Origin: Ryuthela nishihirai
Taxonomy: Eukaryota; Arthropoda; Arachnida; Araneae; Heptathelidae
Direction of reading: 5' to 3'
Length of the DNA: 64,000 bases
Assembly: GCA_038380435.1 (NCBI GenBank)
Contig: JAWZYU010000729.1
Coordinates: 1-64,000, forward strand
The notes below the pieces were generated by a model. The model did not search any database, had not been told where the DNA came from, and was given only the letters and a program-made list of their open reading frames with translations. This document shows, piece by piece, positions 24,295 through 40,285 of this stretch (the stretch's first letter is position 1; every line of letters begins with the position of its first letter). The position numbers and the translations under genes are program-made.

Positions 24295-27200
24295 AAAACG
24301 CCTCAGACAAAACAAGCCCACCAAAACGCCCCAGGACTCCAACACGTGCACCAAAACGCCCCAGAACCCCAACACGCCCAACAAAACTCCCCAGACCCAA
24401 ACACGCTCACCGAAACGCCCCCAGACCCAAACACACCCACCAAAACGCCCCAGTCCGAAACACGCCCAACAAAATATTCCCCCACACCAGCCTACCAAAA
24501 CGCCACCAGACCCAAACATGGCCACCAAAAAGGCCCCAGGATCCGAACATGCCGACCAAAACGCCCCAGAACCAAACAAGCCCACCAAAATGCCCGACTC
24601 CAACACGCGCACCGAAACACCTCGTCATAAAAACGCCCACCAAAACGCCCCAGGGCCCAACACGCCCAACAAAATACCCCAGACCCAAACACGCTCACTG
24701 AAACGCCCCCAGACCCAAACACGCCCACCAAAACGCCCCCAGTCGCAAACACGCCCAACAAAACATTCCCCCAGATCAACCTACGAAAACGCCCTCAGAC
24801 ACAAACATGCTCACAAAAAGTCCCTAGGACCCGAACACGCCGAGTGAAATGCCCCCAGACACAAACATGCTCACAAAAAGTCCCTAGGACCCGAACACGC
24901 CGAGTGAAATGCCCCCAGACCCAAACAAGCCCACCAGAATGCCTGACGACTCCAACACGCGCACCGAAATATCTCGTCATAAAAACCCCCACAAAAACGC
25001 CCCAGGACCCCAACACACCCAACAAAACACCCGAGACCCAAACACACTCACCGAAACGCCCCCAGAACCAAACATGCCGACCAAAAAGGCCTCAGGACCC
25101 GAACACGCCGAACAAAACGCCTCAGACAAAACAAGCCCACCAAAACGCCCCAGGACTCCAACACGTGCACCAAAACGCCCCAGAACCCCAACACGCCCAA
25201 CAAAACTCCCCAGACCCAAACACGCTCACCGAAACGCCCCCAGACCCAAACACACCCACCAAAACGCCCCAGTCCCAAACACGCCCAACAAAATATTCCC
25301 CCACACCAGCCTACCAAAACGCCACCAGACCCAAACATGGCCACCAAAAAGGCCCCAGGATCCGAACATGCCGACCAAAACGCCCCAGAACCAAACAAGC
25401 CCACCAAAATGCCCGACTCCAACACGCGCACCGAAACACCTCGTCATAAAAACGCCCACCAAAACGCCCCAGGGCCCAACACGCCCAACAAAATACCCCA
25501 GACCCAAACACGCTCACTGAAACGCCCCCAGACCCAAACACGCCCACCAAAACGCCCCCAGTCGCAAACACGCCCAACAAAACATTCCCCCAGATCAACC
25601 TACGAAAACGCCCTCAGACACAAACATGCTCACAAAAAGTCCCTAGGACCCGAACACGCCGAGTGAAATGCCCCCAGACACAAACATGCTCACAAAAAGT
25701 CCCTAGGACCCGAACACGCCGAGTGAAATGCCCCCAGACCCAAACAAGCCCACCAAAATGCCTGACGACTCCAACACGCGCACCGAAATATCTCGTCATA
25801 AAAACCCCCACAAAAACGCCCCAGGACCCCAACACACCCAACAAAACACCCGAAACCCAAACACACTCACCGAAACGCCCCCAGAACCAAACATGCCGAC
25901 CAAAAAGGCCTCAGGACCCGAACACGCCGAACAAAACGCCTCAGACAAAACAAGCCCACCAAAACGCCCCAGGACTCCAACACGTGCACCAAAACGCCCC
26001 AGAACCCCAACACGCCCAACAAAACTCCCCAGACCCAAACACGCTCACCGAAACGCCCCCAGACCCAAACACACCCACCAAAACGCCCCAGTCCCAAACA
26101 CGCCCAACAAAATATTCCCCCACACCAGCCTACCAAAACGCCACCAGACCCAAACATGGCCACCAAAAAGGCCCCAGGATCCGAACATGCCGACCAAAAC
26201 GCCCCAGAACCAAACAAGCCCACCAAAATGCCCGACTCCAACACGCGCACCGAAACACCTCGTCATAAAAACGCCCACCAAAACGCCCCAGGGCCCAACA
26301 CGCCCAACAAAATACCCCAGACCCAAACACGCTCACTGAAACGCCCCCAGACCCAAACACGCCCACCAAAACGCCCCCAGTCGCAAACACGCCCAACAAA
26401 ACATTCCCCCAGATCAACCTACGAAAACGCCCTCAGACACAAACATGCTCACAAAAAGTCCCTAGGACCCGAACACGCCGAGTGAAATGCCCCCAGACAC
26501 AAACATGCTCACAAAAAGTCCCTAGGACCCGAACACGCCGAGTGAAATGCCCCCAGACCCAAACAAGCCCACCAAAATGCCTGACGACTCCAACACGCGC
26601 ACCGAAATATCTCGTCATAAAAACCCCCACAAAAACGCCCCAGGACCCCAACACACCCAACAAAACACCCGAAACCCAAACACACTCACCGAAACGCCCC
26701 CAGAACCAAACATGCCGACCAAAAAGGCCTCAGGACCCGAACACGCCGAACAAAACGCCTCAGACAAAACAAGCCCACCAAAACGCCCCAGGACTCCAAC
26801 ACGTGCACCAAAACGCCCCAGAACCCCAACACGCCCAACAAAACTCCCCAGACCCAAACACGCTCACCGAAACGCCCCCAGACCCAAACACACCCACCAA
26901 AACGCCCCAGTCCGAAACACGCCCAACAAAATATTCCCCCACACCAGCCTACCAAAACGCCACCAGACCCAAACATGGCCACCAAAAAGGCCCCAGGATC
27001 CGAACATGCCGACCAAAACGCCCCAGAACCAAACAAGCCCACCAAAATGCCCGACTCCAACACGCGCACCGAAACACCTCGTCATAAAAACGCCCACCAA
27101 AACGCCCCAGGGCCCAACACGCCCAACAAAATACCCCAGACCCAAACACGCTCACTGAAACGCCCCCAGACCCAAACACGCCCACCAAAACGCCCCCAGT

Positions 27201-30200
27201 CGCAAACACGCCCAACAAAACATTCCCCCAGATCAACCTACGAAAACGCCCTCAGACACAAACATGCTCACAAAAAGTCCCTAGGACCCGAACACGCCGA
27301 GTGAAATGCCCCCAGACACAAACATGCTCACAAAAAGTCCCTAGGACCCGAACACGCCGAGTGAAATGCCCCCAGACCCAAACAAGCCCACCAAAATGCC
27401 TGACGACTCCAACACGCGCACCGAAATATCTCGTCATAAAAACCCCCACAAAAACGCCCCAGGACCCCAACACACCCAACAAAACACCCGAAACCCAAAC
27501 ACACTCACCGAAACGCCCCCAGAACCAAACATGCCGACCAAAAAGGCCTCAGGACCCGAACACGCCGAACAAAACGCCTCAGACAAAACAAGCCCACCAA
27601 AACGCCCCAGGACTCCAACACGTGCACCAAAACGCCCCAGAACCCCAACACGCCCAACAAAACTCCCCAGACCCAAACACGCTCACCGAAACGCCCCCAG
27701 ACCCAAACACACCCACCAAAACGCCCCAGTCCCAAACACGCCCAACAAAATATTCCCCCACACCAGCCTACCAAAACGCCACCAGACCCAAACATGGCCA
27801 CCAAAAAGGCCCCAGGATCCGAACATGCCGACCAAAACGCCCCAGAACCAAACAAGCCCACCAAAATGCCCGACTCCAACACGCGCACCGAAACACCTCG
27901 TCATAAAAACGCCCACCAAAACGCCCCAGGGCCCAACACGCCCAACAAAACACCCCAGACCCAAACACGCTCACTGAAACGCCCCAGACCCCAACACACC
28001 CAACAAAACACCCGAGACCCAAACACGCTCACCGAAACGCCCCCAGAACCAAACATGCCGACCAAAAAGGCCTCAGGACCCGAACACGCCGAACAAAACG
28101 CCTCAGACAAAACAAGCCCACCAAAACGCCCCAGGACTCCAACACGTGCACCAAAACGCCCCAGAACCCCAACACGCCCAACAAAACTCCCCAGACCCAA
28201 ACACGCTCACCGAAACGCCCCCAGACCCAAACACACCCACCAAAACGCCCCAGTCCGAAACACGCCCAACAAAATATTCCCCCACACCAGCCTACCAAAA
28301 CGCCACCAGACCCAAACATGGCCACCAAAAAGGCCCCAGGATCCGAACATGCCGACCAAAACGCCCCAGAACCAAACAAGCCCACCAAAATGCCCGACTC
28401 CAACACGCGCACCGAAACACCTCGTCATAAAAACGCCCACCAAAACGCCCCAGGGCCCAACACGCCCAACAAAATACCCCAGACCCAAACACGCTCACTG
28501 AAACGCCCCCAGACCCAAACACGCCCACCAAAACGCCCCCAGTCGCAAACACGCCCAACAAAACATTCCCCCAGATCAACCTACGAAAACGCCCTCAGAC
28601 ACAAACATGCTCACAAAAAGTCCCTAGGACCCGAACACGCCGAGTGAAATGCCCCCAGACACAAACATGCTCACAAAAAGTCCCTAGGACCCGAACACGC
28701 CGAGTGAAATGCCCCCAGACCCAAACAAGCCCACCAAAATGCCTGACGACTCCAACACGCGCACCGAAATATCTCGTCATAAAAACCCCCACAAAAACGC
28801 CCCAGGACCCCAACACACCCAACAAAACACCCGAAACCCAAACACACTCACCGAAACGCCCCCAGAACCAAACATGCCGACCAAAAAGGCCTCAGGACCC
28901 GAACACGCCGAACAAAACGCCTCAGACAAAACAAGCCCACCAAAACGCCCCAGGACTCCAACACGTGCACCAAAACGCCCCAGAACCCCAACACGCCCAA
29001 CAAAACTCCCCAGACCCAAACACGCTCACCGAAACGCCCCCAGACCCAAACACACCCACCAAAACGCCCCAGTCCCAAACACGCCCAACAAAATATTCCC
29101 CCACACCAGCCTACCAAAACGCCACCAGACCCAAACATGGCCACCAAAAAGGCCCCAGGATCCGAACATGCCGACCAAAACGCCCCAGAACCAAACAAGC
29201 CCACCAAAATGCCCGACTCCAACACGCGCACCGAAACACCTCGTCATAAAAACGCCCACCAAAACGCCCCAGGGCCCAACACGCCCAACAAAATACCCCA
29301 GACCCAAACACGCTCACTGAAACGCCCCCAGACCCAAACACGCCCACCAAAACGCCCCCAGTCGCAAACACGCCCAACAAAACATTCCCCCAGATCAACC
29401 TACGAAAACGCCCTCAGACACAAACATGCTCACAAAAAGTCCCTAGGACCCGAACACGCCGAGTGAAATGCCCCCAGACACAAACATGCTCACAAAAAGT
29501 CCCTAGGACCCGAACACGCCGAGTGAAATGCCCCCAGACCCAAACAAGCCCACCAAAATGCCTGACGACTCCAACACGCGCACCGAAATATCTCGTCATA
29601 AAAACCCCCACAAAAACGCCCCAGGACCCCAACACACCCAACAAAACACCCGAAACCCAAACACACTCACCGAAACGCCCCCAGAACCAAACATGCCGAC
29701 CAAAAAGGCCTCAGGACCCGAACACGCCGAACAAAACGCCTCAGACAAAACAAGCCCACCAAAACGCCCCAGGACTCCAACACGTGCACCAAAACGCCCC
29801 AGAACCCCAACACGCCCAACAAAACTCCCCAGACCCAAACACGCTCACCGAAACGCCCCCAGACCCAAACACACCCACCAAAACGCCCCAGTCCCAAACA
29901 CGCCCAACAAAATATTCCCCCACACCAGCCTACCAAAACGCCACCAGACCCAAACATGGCCACCAAAAAGGCCCCAGGATCCGAACATGCCGACCAAAAC
30001 GCCCCAGAACCAAACAAGCCCACCAAAATGCCCGACTCCAACACGCGCACCGAAACACCTCGTCATAAAAACGCCCACCAAAACGCCCCAGGGCCCAACA
30101 CGCCCAACAAAACACCCCAGACCCAAACACGCTCACTGAAACGCCCCCAGACCCAAACACGCCCACCAAAACGCCCCCAGTCCCAAACACGCCCAACAAA

Positions 30201-30491
30201 ACATTCCCCCAGATCAGCCTACGAAAACGCCCCCAGACACAAACATGCTCACAAAAAGTCCCTAGGACCCGAACACGCCGAGTGAAATGCCCCCAGACCC
30301 AAACAAGCCCACCAGAATGCCTGACGACTCCAACACGCGCACCGAAATATCTCGTCATAAAAACCCCCACAAAAACGCCCCAGGACCCCAACACACCCAA
30401 CAAAACACCCGAGACCCAAACACACTCACCGAAACGCCCCCAGAACCAAACATGCCGACCAAAAAGGCCTCAGGACCCGAACACGCCGAAC
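24295..30491 (+). repeat. HOR tiling 5: L L L L S L L M
   Basis: Unit starts: L 24295, L 25114, L 25933, L 26752, S 27571, L 28095, L 28914, M 29733. Four consecutive L units form the longest single-class run in the window (24295-27570). Confidence 0.92.
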
Positions 30492-33400
30492 AAAACGCCT
30501 CAGACAAAACAAGCCCACCAAAACGCCCCAGGACTCCAACACGTGCACCAAAACGCCCCAGAACCCCAACACGCCCAACAAAACTCCCCAGACCCAAACA
30601 CGCTCACCGAAACGCCCCCAGACCCAAACACACCCACCAAAACGCCCCAGTCCCAAACACGCCCAACAAAATATTCCCCCACACCAGCCTACCAAAACGC
30701 CACCAGACCCAAACATGGCCACCAAAAAGGCCCCAGGATCCGAACATGCCGACCAAAACGCCCCAGAACCAAACAAGCCCACCAAAATGCCCGACTCCAA
30801 CACGCGCACCGAAACACCTCGTCATAAAAACGCCCACCAAAACGCCCCAGGGCCCAACACGCCCAACAAAACACCCCAGACCCAAACACGCTCACTGAAA
30901 CGCCCCCAGACCCAAACACGCCCACCAAAACGCCCCCAGTCGCAAACACGCCCAACAAAACATTCCCCCAGATCAACCTACGAAAACGCCCTCAGACACA
31001 AACATGCTCACAAAAAGTCCCTAGGACCCGAACACGCCGAGTGAAATGCCCCCAGACACAAACATGCTCACAAAAAGTCCCTAGGACCCGAACACGCCGA
31101 GTGAAATGCCCCCAGACCCAAACAAGCCCACCAAAATGCCTGACGACTCCAACACGCGCACCGAAATATCTCGTCATAAAAACCCCCACAAAAACGCCCC
31201 AGGACCCCAACACACCCAACAAAACACCCGAGACCCAAACACACTCACCGAAACGCCCCCAGAACCAAACATGCCGACCAAAAAGGCCTCAGGACCCGAA
31301 CACGCCGAACAAAACGCCTCAGACAAAACAAGCCCACCAAAACGCCCCAGGACTCCAACACGTGCACCAAAACGCCCCAGAACCCCAACACGCCCAACAA
31401 AACTCCCCAGACCCAAACACGCTCACCGAAACGCCCCCAGACCCAAACACACCCACCAAAACGCCCCAGTCCGAAACACGCCCAACAAAATATTCCCCCA
31501 CACCAGCCTACCAAAACGCCACCAGACCCAAACATGGCCACCAAAAAGGCCCCAGGATCCGAACATGCCGACCAAAACGCCCCAGAACCAAACAAGCCCA
31601 CCAAAATGCCCGACTCCAACACGCGCACCGAAACACCTCGTCATAAAAACGCCCACCAAAACGCCCCAGGGCCCAACACGCCCAACAAAACACCCCAGAC
31701 CCAAACACGCTCACTGAAACGCCCCCAGACCCAAACACGCCCACCAAAACGCCCCCAGTCCCAAACACGCCCAACAAAACATTCCCCCAGATCAGCCTAC
31801 GAAAACGCCCCCAGACACAAACATGCTCACAAAAAGTCCCTAGGACCCGAACACGCCGAGTGAAATGCCCCCAGACCCAAACAAGCCCACCAAAATGCCT
31901 GACGACTCCAACACGCGCACCGAAATATCTCGTCATAAAAACCCCCACAAAAACGCCCCAGGACCCCAACACACCCAACAAAACACCCGAAACCCAAACA
32001 CACTCACCGAAACGCCCCCAGAACCAAACATGCCGACCAAAAAGGCCTCAGGACCCGAACACGCCGAACAAAACGCCTCAGACAAAACAAGCCCACCAAA
32101 ACGCCCCAGGACTCCAACACGTGCACCAAAACGCCCCAGAACCCCAACACGCCCAACAAAACTCCCCAGACCCAAACACGCTCACCGAAACGCCCCCAGA
32201 CCCAAACACACCCACCAAAACGCCCCAGTCCCAAACACGCCCAACAAAATATTCCCCCACACCAGCCTACCAAAACGCCACCAGACCCAAACATGGCCAC
32301 CAAAAAGGCCCCAGGATCCGAACATGCCGACCAAAACGCCCCAGAACCAAACAAGCCCACCAAAATGCCCGACTCCAACACGCGCACCGAAACACCTCGT
32401 CATAAAAACGCCCACCAAAACGCCCCAGGGCCCAACACGCCCAACAAAACACCCCAGACCCAAACACGCTCACTGAAACGCCCCCAGACCCAAACACGCC
32501 CACCAAAACGCCCCCAGTCCCAAACACGCCCAACAAAACATTCCCCCAGATCAGCCTACGAAAACGCCCCCAGACACAAACATGCTCACAAAAAGTCCCT
32601 AGGACCCGAACACGCCGAGTGAAATGCCCCCAGACCCAAACAAGCCCACCAGAATGCCTGACGACTCCAACACGCGCACCGAAATATCTCGTCATAAAAA
32701 CCCCCACAAAAACGCCCCAGGACCCCAACACACCCAACAAAACACCCGAGACCCAAACACACTCACCGAAACGCCCCCAGAACCAAACATGCCGACCAAA
32801 AAGGCCTCAGGACCCGAACACGCCGAACAAAACGCCTCAGACAAAACAAGCCCACCAAAACGCCCCAGGACTCCAACACGTGCACCAAAACGCCCCAGAA
32901 CCCCAACACGCCCAACAAAACTCCCCAGACCCAAACACGCTCACCGAAACGCCCCCAGACCCAAACACACCCACCAAAACGCCCCAGTCCCAAACACGCC
33001 CAACAAAATATTCCCCCACACCAGCCTACCAAAACGCCACCAGACCCAAACATGGCCACCAAAAAGGCCCCAGGATCCGAACATGCCGACCAAAACGCCC
33101 CAGAACCAAACAAGCCCACCAAAATGCCCGACTCCAACACGCGCACCGAAACACCTCGTCATAAAAACGCCCACCAAAACGCCCCAGGGCCCAACACGCC
33201 CAACAAAATACCCCAGACCCAAACACGCTCACTGAAACGCCCCCAGACCCAAACACGCCCACCAAAACGCCCCCAGTCGCAAACACGCCCAACAAAACAT
33301 TCCCCCAGATCAACCTACGAAAACGCCCTCAGACACAAACATGCTCACAAAAAGTCCCTAGGACCCGAACACGCCGAGTGAAATGCCCCCAGACACAAAC

Positions 33401-36044
33401 ATGCTCACAAAAAGTCCCTAGGACCCGAACACGCCGAGTGAAATGCCCCCAGACCCAAACAAGCCCACCAAAATGCCTGACGACTCCAACACGCGCACCG
33501 AAATATCTCGTCATAAAAACCCCCACAAAAACGCCCCAGGACCCCAACACACCCAACAAAACACCCGAAACCCAAACACACTCACCGAAACGCCCCCAGA
33601 ACCAAACATGCCGACCAAAAAGGCCTCAGGACCCGAACACGCCGAACAAAACGCCTCAGACAAAACAAGCCCACCAAAACGCCCCAGGACTCCAACACGT
33701 GCACCAAAACGCCCCAGAACCCCAACACGCCCAACAAAACTCCCCAGACCCAAACACGCTCACCGAAACGCCCCCAGACCCAAACACACCCACCAAAACG
33801 CCCCAGTCCCAAACACGCCCAACAAAATATTCCCCCACACCAGCCTACCAAAACGCCACCAGACCCAAACATGGCCACCAAAAAGGCCCCAGGATCCGAA
33901 CATGCCGACCAAAACGCCCCAGAACCAAACAAGCCCACCAAAATGCCCGACTCCAACACGCGCACCGAAACACCTCGTCATAAAAACGCCCACCAAAACG
34001 CCCCAGGGCCCAACACGCCCAACAAAATACCCCAGACCCAAACACGCTCACTGAAACGCCCCCAGACCCAAACACGCCCACCAAAACGCCCCCAGTCGCA
34101 AACACGCCCAACAAAACATTCCCCCAGATCAACCTACGAAAACGCCCTCAGACACAAACATGCTCACAAAAAGTCCCTAGGACCCGAACACGCCGAGTGA
34201 AATGCCCCCAGACACAAACATGCTCACAAAAAGTCCCTAGGACCCGAACACGCCGAGTGAAATGCCCCCAGACCCAAACAAGCCCACCAAAATGCCTGAC
34301 GACTCCAACACGCGCACCGAAATATCTCGTCATAAAAACCCCCACAAAAACGCCCCAGGACCCCAACACACCCAACAAAACACCCGAAACCCAAACACAC
34401 TCACCGAAACGCCCCCAGAACCAAACATGCCGACCAAAAAGGCCTCAGGACCCGAACACGCCGAACAAAACGCCTCAGACAAAACAAGCCCACCAAAACG
34501 CCCCAGGACTCCAACACGTGCACCAAAACGCCCCAGAACCCCAACACGCCCAACAAAACTCCCCAGACCCAAACACGCTCACCGAAACGCCCCCAGACCC
34601 AAACACACCCACCAAAACGCCCCAGTCCCAAACACGCCCAACAAAATATTCCCCCACACCAGCCTACCAAAACGCCACCAGACCCAAACATGGCCACCAA
34701 AAAGGCCCCAGGATCCGAACATGCCGACCAAAACGCCCCAGAACCAAACAAGCCCACCAAAATGCCCGACTCCAACACGCGCACCGAAACACCTCGTCAT
34801 AAAAACGCCCACCAAAACGCCCCAGGGCCCAACACGCCCAACAAAATACCCCAGACCCAAACACGCTCACTGAAACGCCCCCAGACCCAAACACGCCCAC
34901 CAAAACGCCCCCAGTCGCAAACACGCCCAACAAAACATTCCCCCAGATCAACCTACGAAAACGCCCTCAGACACAAACATGCTCACAAAAAGTCCCTAGG
35001 ACCCGAACACGCCGAGTGAAATGCCCCCAGACACAAACATGCTCACAAAAAGTCCCTAGGACCCGAACACGCCGAGTGAAATGCCCCCAGACCCAAACAA
35101 GCCCACCAAAATGCCTGACGACTCCAACACGCGCACCGAAATATCTCGTCATAAAAACCCCCACAAAAACGCCCCAGGACCCCAACACACCCAACAAAAC
35201 ACCCGAAACCCAAACACACTCACCGAAACGCCCCCAGAACCAAACATGCCGACCAAAAAGGCCTCAGGACCCGAACACGCCGAACAAAACGCCTCAGACA
35301 AAACAAGCCCACCAAAACGCCCCAGGACTCCAACACGTGCACCAAAACGCCCCAGAACCCCAACACGCCCAACAAAACTCCCCAGACCCAAACACGCTCA
35401 CCGAAACGCCCCCAGACCCAAACACACCCACCAAAACGCCCCAGTCCCAAACACGCCCAACAAAATATTCCCCCACACCAGCCTACCAAAACGCCACCAG
35501 ACCCAAACATGGCCACCAAAAAGGCCCCAGGATCCGAACATGCCGACCAAAACGCCCCAGAACCAAACAAGCCCACCAAAATGCCCGACTCCAACACGCG
35601 CACCGAAACACCTCGTCATAAAAACGCCCACCAAAACGCCCCAGGGCCCAACACGCCCAACAAAACACCCCAGACCCAAACACGCTCACTGAAACGCCCC
35701 CAGACCCAAACACGCCCACCAAAACGCCCCCAGTCCCAAACACGCCCAACAAAACATTCCCCCAGATCAGCCTACGAAAACGCCCCCAGACACAAACATG
35801 CTCACAAAAAGTCCCTAGGACCCGAACACGCCGAGTGAAATGCCCCCAGACCCAAACAAGCCCACCAGAATGCCTGACGACTCCAACACGCGCACCGAAA
35901 TATCTCGTCATAAAAACCCCCACAAAAACGCCCCAGGACCCCAACACACCCAACAAAACACCCGAGACCCAAACACACTCACCGAAACGCCCCCAGAACC
36001 AAACATGCCGACCAAAAAGGCCTCAGGACCCGAACACGCCGAAC
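30492..36044 (+). repeat. HOR tiling 6: L M M L L L M
   Basis: Unit starts: L 30492, M 31311, M 32070, L 32829, L 33648, L 34467, M 35286. No S unit occurs between 28095 and 36044, the longest S-free stretch. The L at 30492 is a recombinant with C in m14. The M at 31311 has the L-like A/A state at the m21/m24 markers. Confidence 0.92.
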
Positions 36045-38086
36045 AAAACGCCTCAGACAAAACAAGCCCACCAAAACGCCCCAGGACTCCAACACGTGCA
36101 CCAAAACGCCCCAGAACCCCAACACGCCCAACAAAACTCCCCAGACCCAAACACGCTCACCGAAACGCCCCCAGACCCAAACACACCCACCAAAACGCCC
36201 CAGTCCCAAACACGCCCAACAAAATATTCCCCCACACCAGCCTACCAAAACGCCACCAGACCCAAACATGGCCACCAAAAAGGCCCCAGGATCCGAACAT
36301 GCCGACCAAAACGCCCCAGAACCAAACAAGCCCACCAAAATGCCCGACTCCAACACGCGCACCGAAACACCTCGTCATAAAAACGCCCACCAAAACGCCC
36401 CAGGGCCCAACACGCCCAACAAAACACCCCAGACCCAAACACGCTCACTGAAACGCCCCAGACCCCAACACACCCAACAAAACACCCGAGACCCAAACAC
36501 GCTCACCGAAACGCCCCCAGAACCAAACATGCCGACCAAAAAGGCCTCAGGACCCGAACACGCCGAACAAAACGCCTCAGACAAAACAAGCCCACCAAAA
36601 CGCCCCAGGACTCCAACACGTGCACCAAAACGCCCCAGAACCCCAACACGCCCAACAAAACTCCCCAGACCCAAACACGCTCACCGAAACGCCCCCAGAC
36701 CCAAACACACCCACCAAAACGCCCCAGTCCGAAACACGCCCAACAAAATATTCCCCCACACCAGCCTACCAAAACGCCACCAGACCCAAACATGGCCACC
36801 AAAAAGGCCCCAGGATCCGAACATGCCGACCAAAACGCCCCAGAACCAAACAAGCCCACCAAAATGCCCGACTCCAACACGCGCACCGAAACACCTCGTC
36901 ATAAAAACGCCCACCAAAACGCCCCAGGGCCCAACACGCCCAACAAAACACCCCAGACCCAAACACGCTCACTGAAACGCCCCCAGACCCAAACACGCCC
37001 ACCAAAACGCCCCCAGTCCCAAACACGCCCAACAAAACATTCCCCCAGATCAGCCTACGAAAACGCCCCCAGACACAAACATGCTCACAAAAAGTCCCTA
37101 GGACCCGAACACGCCGAGTGAAATGCCCCCAGACCCAAACAAGCCCACCAGAATGCCTGACGACTCCAACACGCGCACCGAAATATCTCGTCATAAAAAC
37201 CCCCACAAAAACGCCCCAGGACCCCAACACACCCAACAAAACACCCGAGACCCAAACACACTCACCGAAACGCCCCCAGAACCAAACATGCCGACCAAAA
37301 AGGCCTCAGGACCCGAACACGCCGAACAAAACGCCTCAGACAAAACAAGCCCACCAAAACGCCCCAGGACTCCAACACGTGCACCAAAACGCCCCAGAAC
37401 CCCAACACGCCCAACAAAACTCCCCAGACCCAAACACGCTCACCGAAACGCCCCCAGACCCAAACACACCCACCAAAACGCCCCAGTCCCAAACACGCCC
37501 AACAAAATATTCCCCCACACCAGCCTACCAAAACGCCACCAGACCCAAACATGGCCACCAAAAAGGCCCCAGGATCCGAACATGCCGACCAAAACGCCCC
37601 AGAACCAAACAAGCCCACCAAAATGCCCGACTCCAACACGCGCACCGAAACACCTCGTCATAAAAACGCCCACCAAAACGCCCCAGGGCCCAACACGCCC
37701 AACAAAACACCCCAGACCCAAACACGCTCACTGAAACGCCCCCAGACCCAAACACGCCCACCAAAACGCCCCCAGTCCCAAACACGCCCAACAAAACATT
37801 CCCCCAGATCAGCCTACGAAAACGCCCCCAGACACAAACATGCTCACAAAAAGTCCCTAGGACCCGAACACGCCGAGTGAAATGCCCCCAGACCCAAACA
37901 AGCCCACCAGAATGCCTGACGACTCCAACACGCGCACCGAAATATCTCGTCATAAAAACCCCCACAAAAACGCCCCAGGACCCCAACACACCCAACAAAA
38001 CACCCGAGACCCAAACACACTCACCGAAACGCCCCCAGAACCAAACATGCCGACCAAAAAGGCCTCAGGACCCGAACACGCCGAAC

Positions 38087-40188
38087 AAAACGCCTCAGAC
38101 AAAACAAGCCCACCAAAACGCCCCAGGACTCCAACACGTGCACCAAAACGCCCCAGAACCCCAACACGCCCAACAAAACTCCCCAGACCCAAACACGCTC
38201 ACCGAAACGCCCCCAGACCCAAACACACCCACCAAAACGCCCCAGTCCCAAACACGCCCAACAAAATATTCCCCCACACCAGCCTACCAAAACGCCACCA
38301 GACCCAAACATGGCCACCAAAAAGGCCCCAGGATCCGAACATGCCGACCAAAACGCCCCAGAACCAAACAAGCCCACCAAAATGCCCGACTCCAACACGC
38401 GCACCGAAACACCTCGTCATAAAAACGCCCACCAAAACGCCCCAGGGCCCAACACGCCCAACAAAACACCCCAGACCCAAACACGCTCACTGAAACGCCC
38501 CAGACCCCAACACACCCAACAAAACACCCGAGACCCAAACACGCTCACCGAAACGCCCCCAGAACCAAACATGCCGACCAAAAAGGCCTCAGGACCCGAA
38601 CACGCCGAACAAAACGCCTCAGACAAAACAAGCCCACCAAAACGCCCCAGGACTCCAACACGTGCACCAAAACGCCCCAGAACCCCAACACGCCCAACAA
38701 AACTCCCCAGACCCAAACACGCTCACCGAAACGCCCCCAGACCCAAACACACCCACCAAAACGCCCCAGTCCGAAACACGCCCAACAAAATATTCCCCCA
38801 CACCAGCCTACCAAAACGCCACCAGACCCAAACATGGCCACCAAAAAGGCCCCAGGATCCGAACATGCCGACCAAAACGCCCCAGAACCAAACAAGCCCA
38901 CCAAAATGCCCGACTCCAACACGCGCACCGAAACACCTCGTCATAAAAACGCCCACCAAAACGCCCCAGGGCCCAACACGCCCAACAAAATACCCCAGAC
39001 CCAAACACGCTCACTGAAACGCCCCCAGACCCAAACACGCCCACCAAAACGCCCCCAGTCGCAAACACGCCCAACAAAACATTCCCCCAGATCAACCTAC
39101 GAAAACGCCCTCAGACACAAACATGCTCACAAAAAGTCCCTAGGACCCGAACACGCCGAGTGAAATGCCCCCAGACACAAACATGCTCACAAAAAGTCCC
39201 TAGGACCCGAACACGCCGAGTGAAATGCCCCCAGACCCAAACAAGCCCACCAAAATGCCTGACGACTCCAACACGCGCACCGAAATATCTCGTCATAAAA
39301 ACCCCCACAAAAACGCCCCAGGACCCCAACACACCCAACAAAACACCCGAAACCCAAACACACTCACCGAAACGCCCCCAGAACCAAACATGCCGACCAA
39401 AAAGGCCTCAGGACCCGAACACGCCGAACAAAACGCCTCAGACAAAACAAGCCCACCAAAACGCCCCAGGACTCCAACACGTGCACCAAAACGCCCCAGA
39501 ACCCCAACACGCCCAACAAAACTCCCCAGACCCAAACACGCTCACCGAAACGCCCCCAGACCCAAACACACCCACCAAAACGCCCCAGTCCCAAACACGC
39601 CCAACAAAATATTCCCCCACACCAGCCTACCAAAACGCCACCAGACCCAAACATGGCCACCAAAAAGGCCCCAGGATCCGAACATGCCGACCAAAACGCC
39701 CCAGAACCAAACAAGCCCACCAAAATGCCCGACTCCAACACGCGCACCGAAACACCTCGTCATAAAAACGCCCACCAAAACGCCCCAGGGCCCAACACGC
39801 CCAACAAAACACCCCAGACCCAAACACGCTCACTGAAACGCCCCCAGACCCAAACACGCCCACCAAAACGCCCCCAGTCCCAAACACGCCCAACAAAACA
39901 TTCCCCCAGATCAGCCTACGAAAACGCCCCCAGACACAAACATGCTCACAAAAAGTCCCTAGGACCCGAACACGCCGAGTGAAATGCCCCCAGACCCAAA
40001 CAAGCCCACCAGAATGCCTGACGACTCCAACACGCGCACCGAAATATCTCGTCATAAAAACCCCCACAAAAACGCCCCAGGACCCCAACACACCCAACAA
40101 AACACCCGAGACCCAAACACACTCACCGAAACGCCCCCAGAACCAAACATGCCGACCAAAAAGGCCTCAGGACCCGAACACGCCGAAC
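38087..40188 (+). repeat. S-L-M super-unit, 2102 bp, copy 4
   Basis: S 38087, L 38611, M 39430. Same haplotype as copy 1. Followed by another S-L pair (40189-41531) before the pattern breaks. Confidence 0.8.
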
Positions 40189-40285
40189 AAAACGCCTCAG
40201 ACAAAACAAGCCCACCAAAACGCCCCAGGACTCCAACACGTGCACCAAAACGCCCCAGAACCCCAACACGCCCAACAAAACTCCC

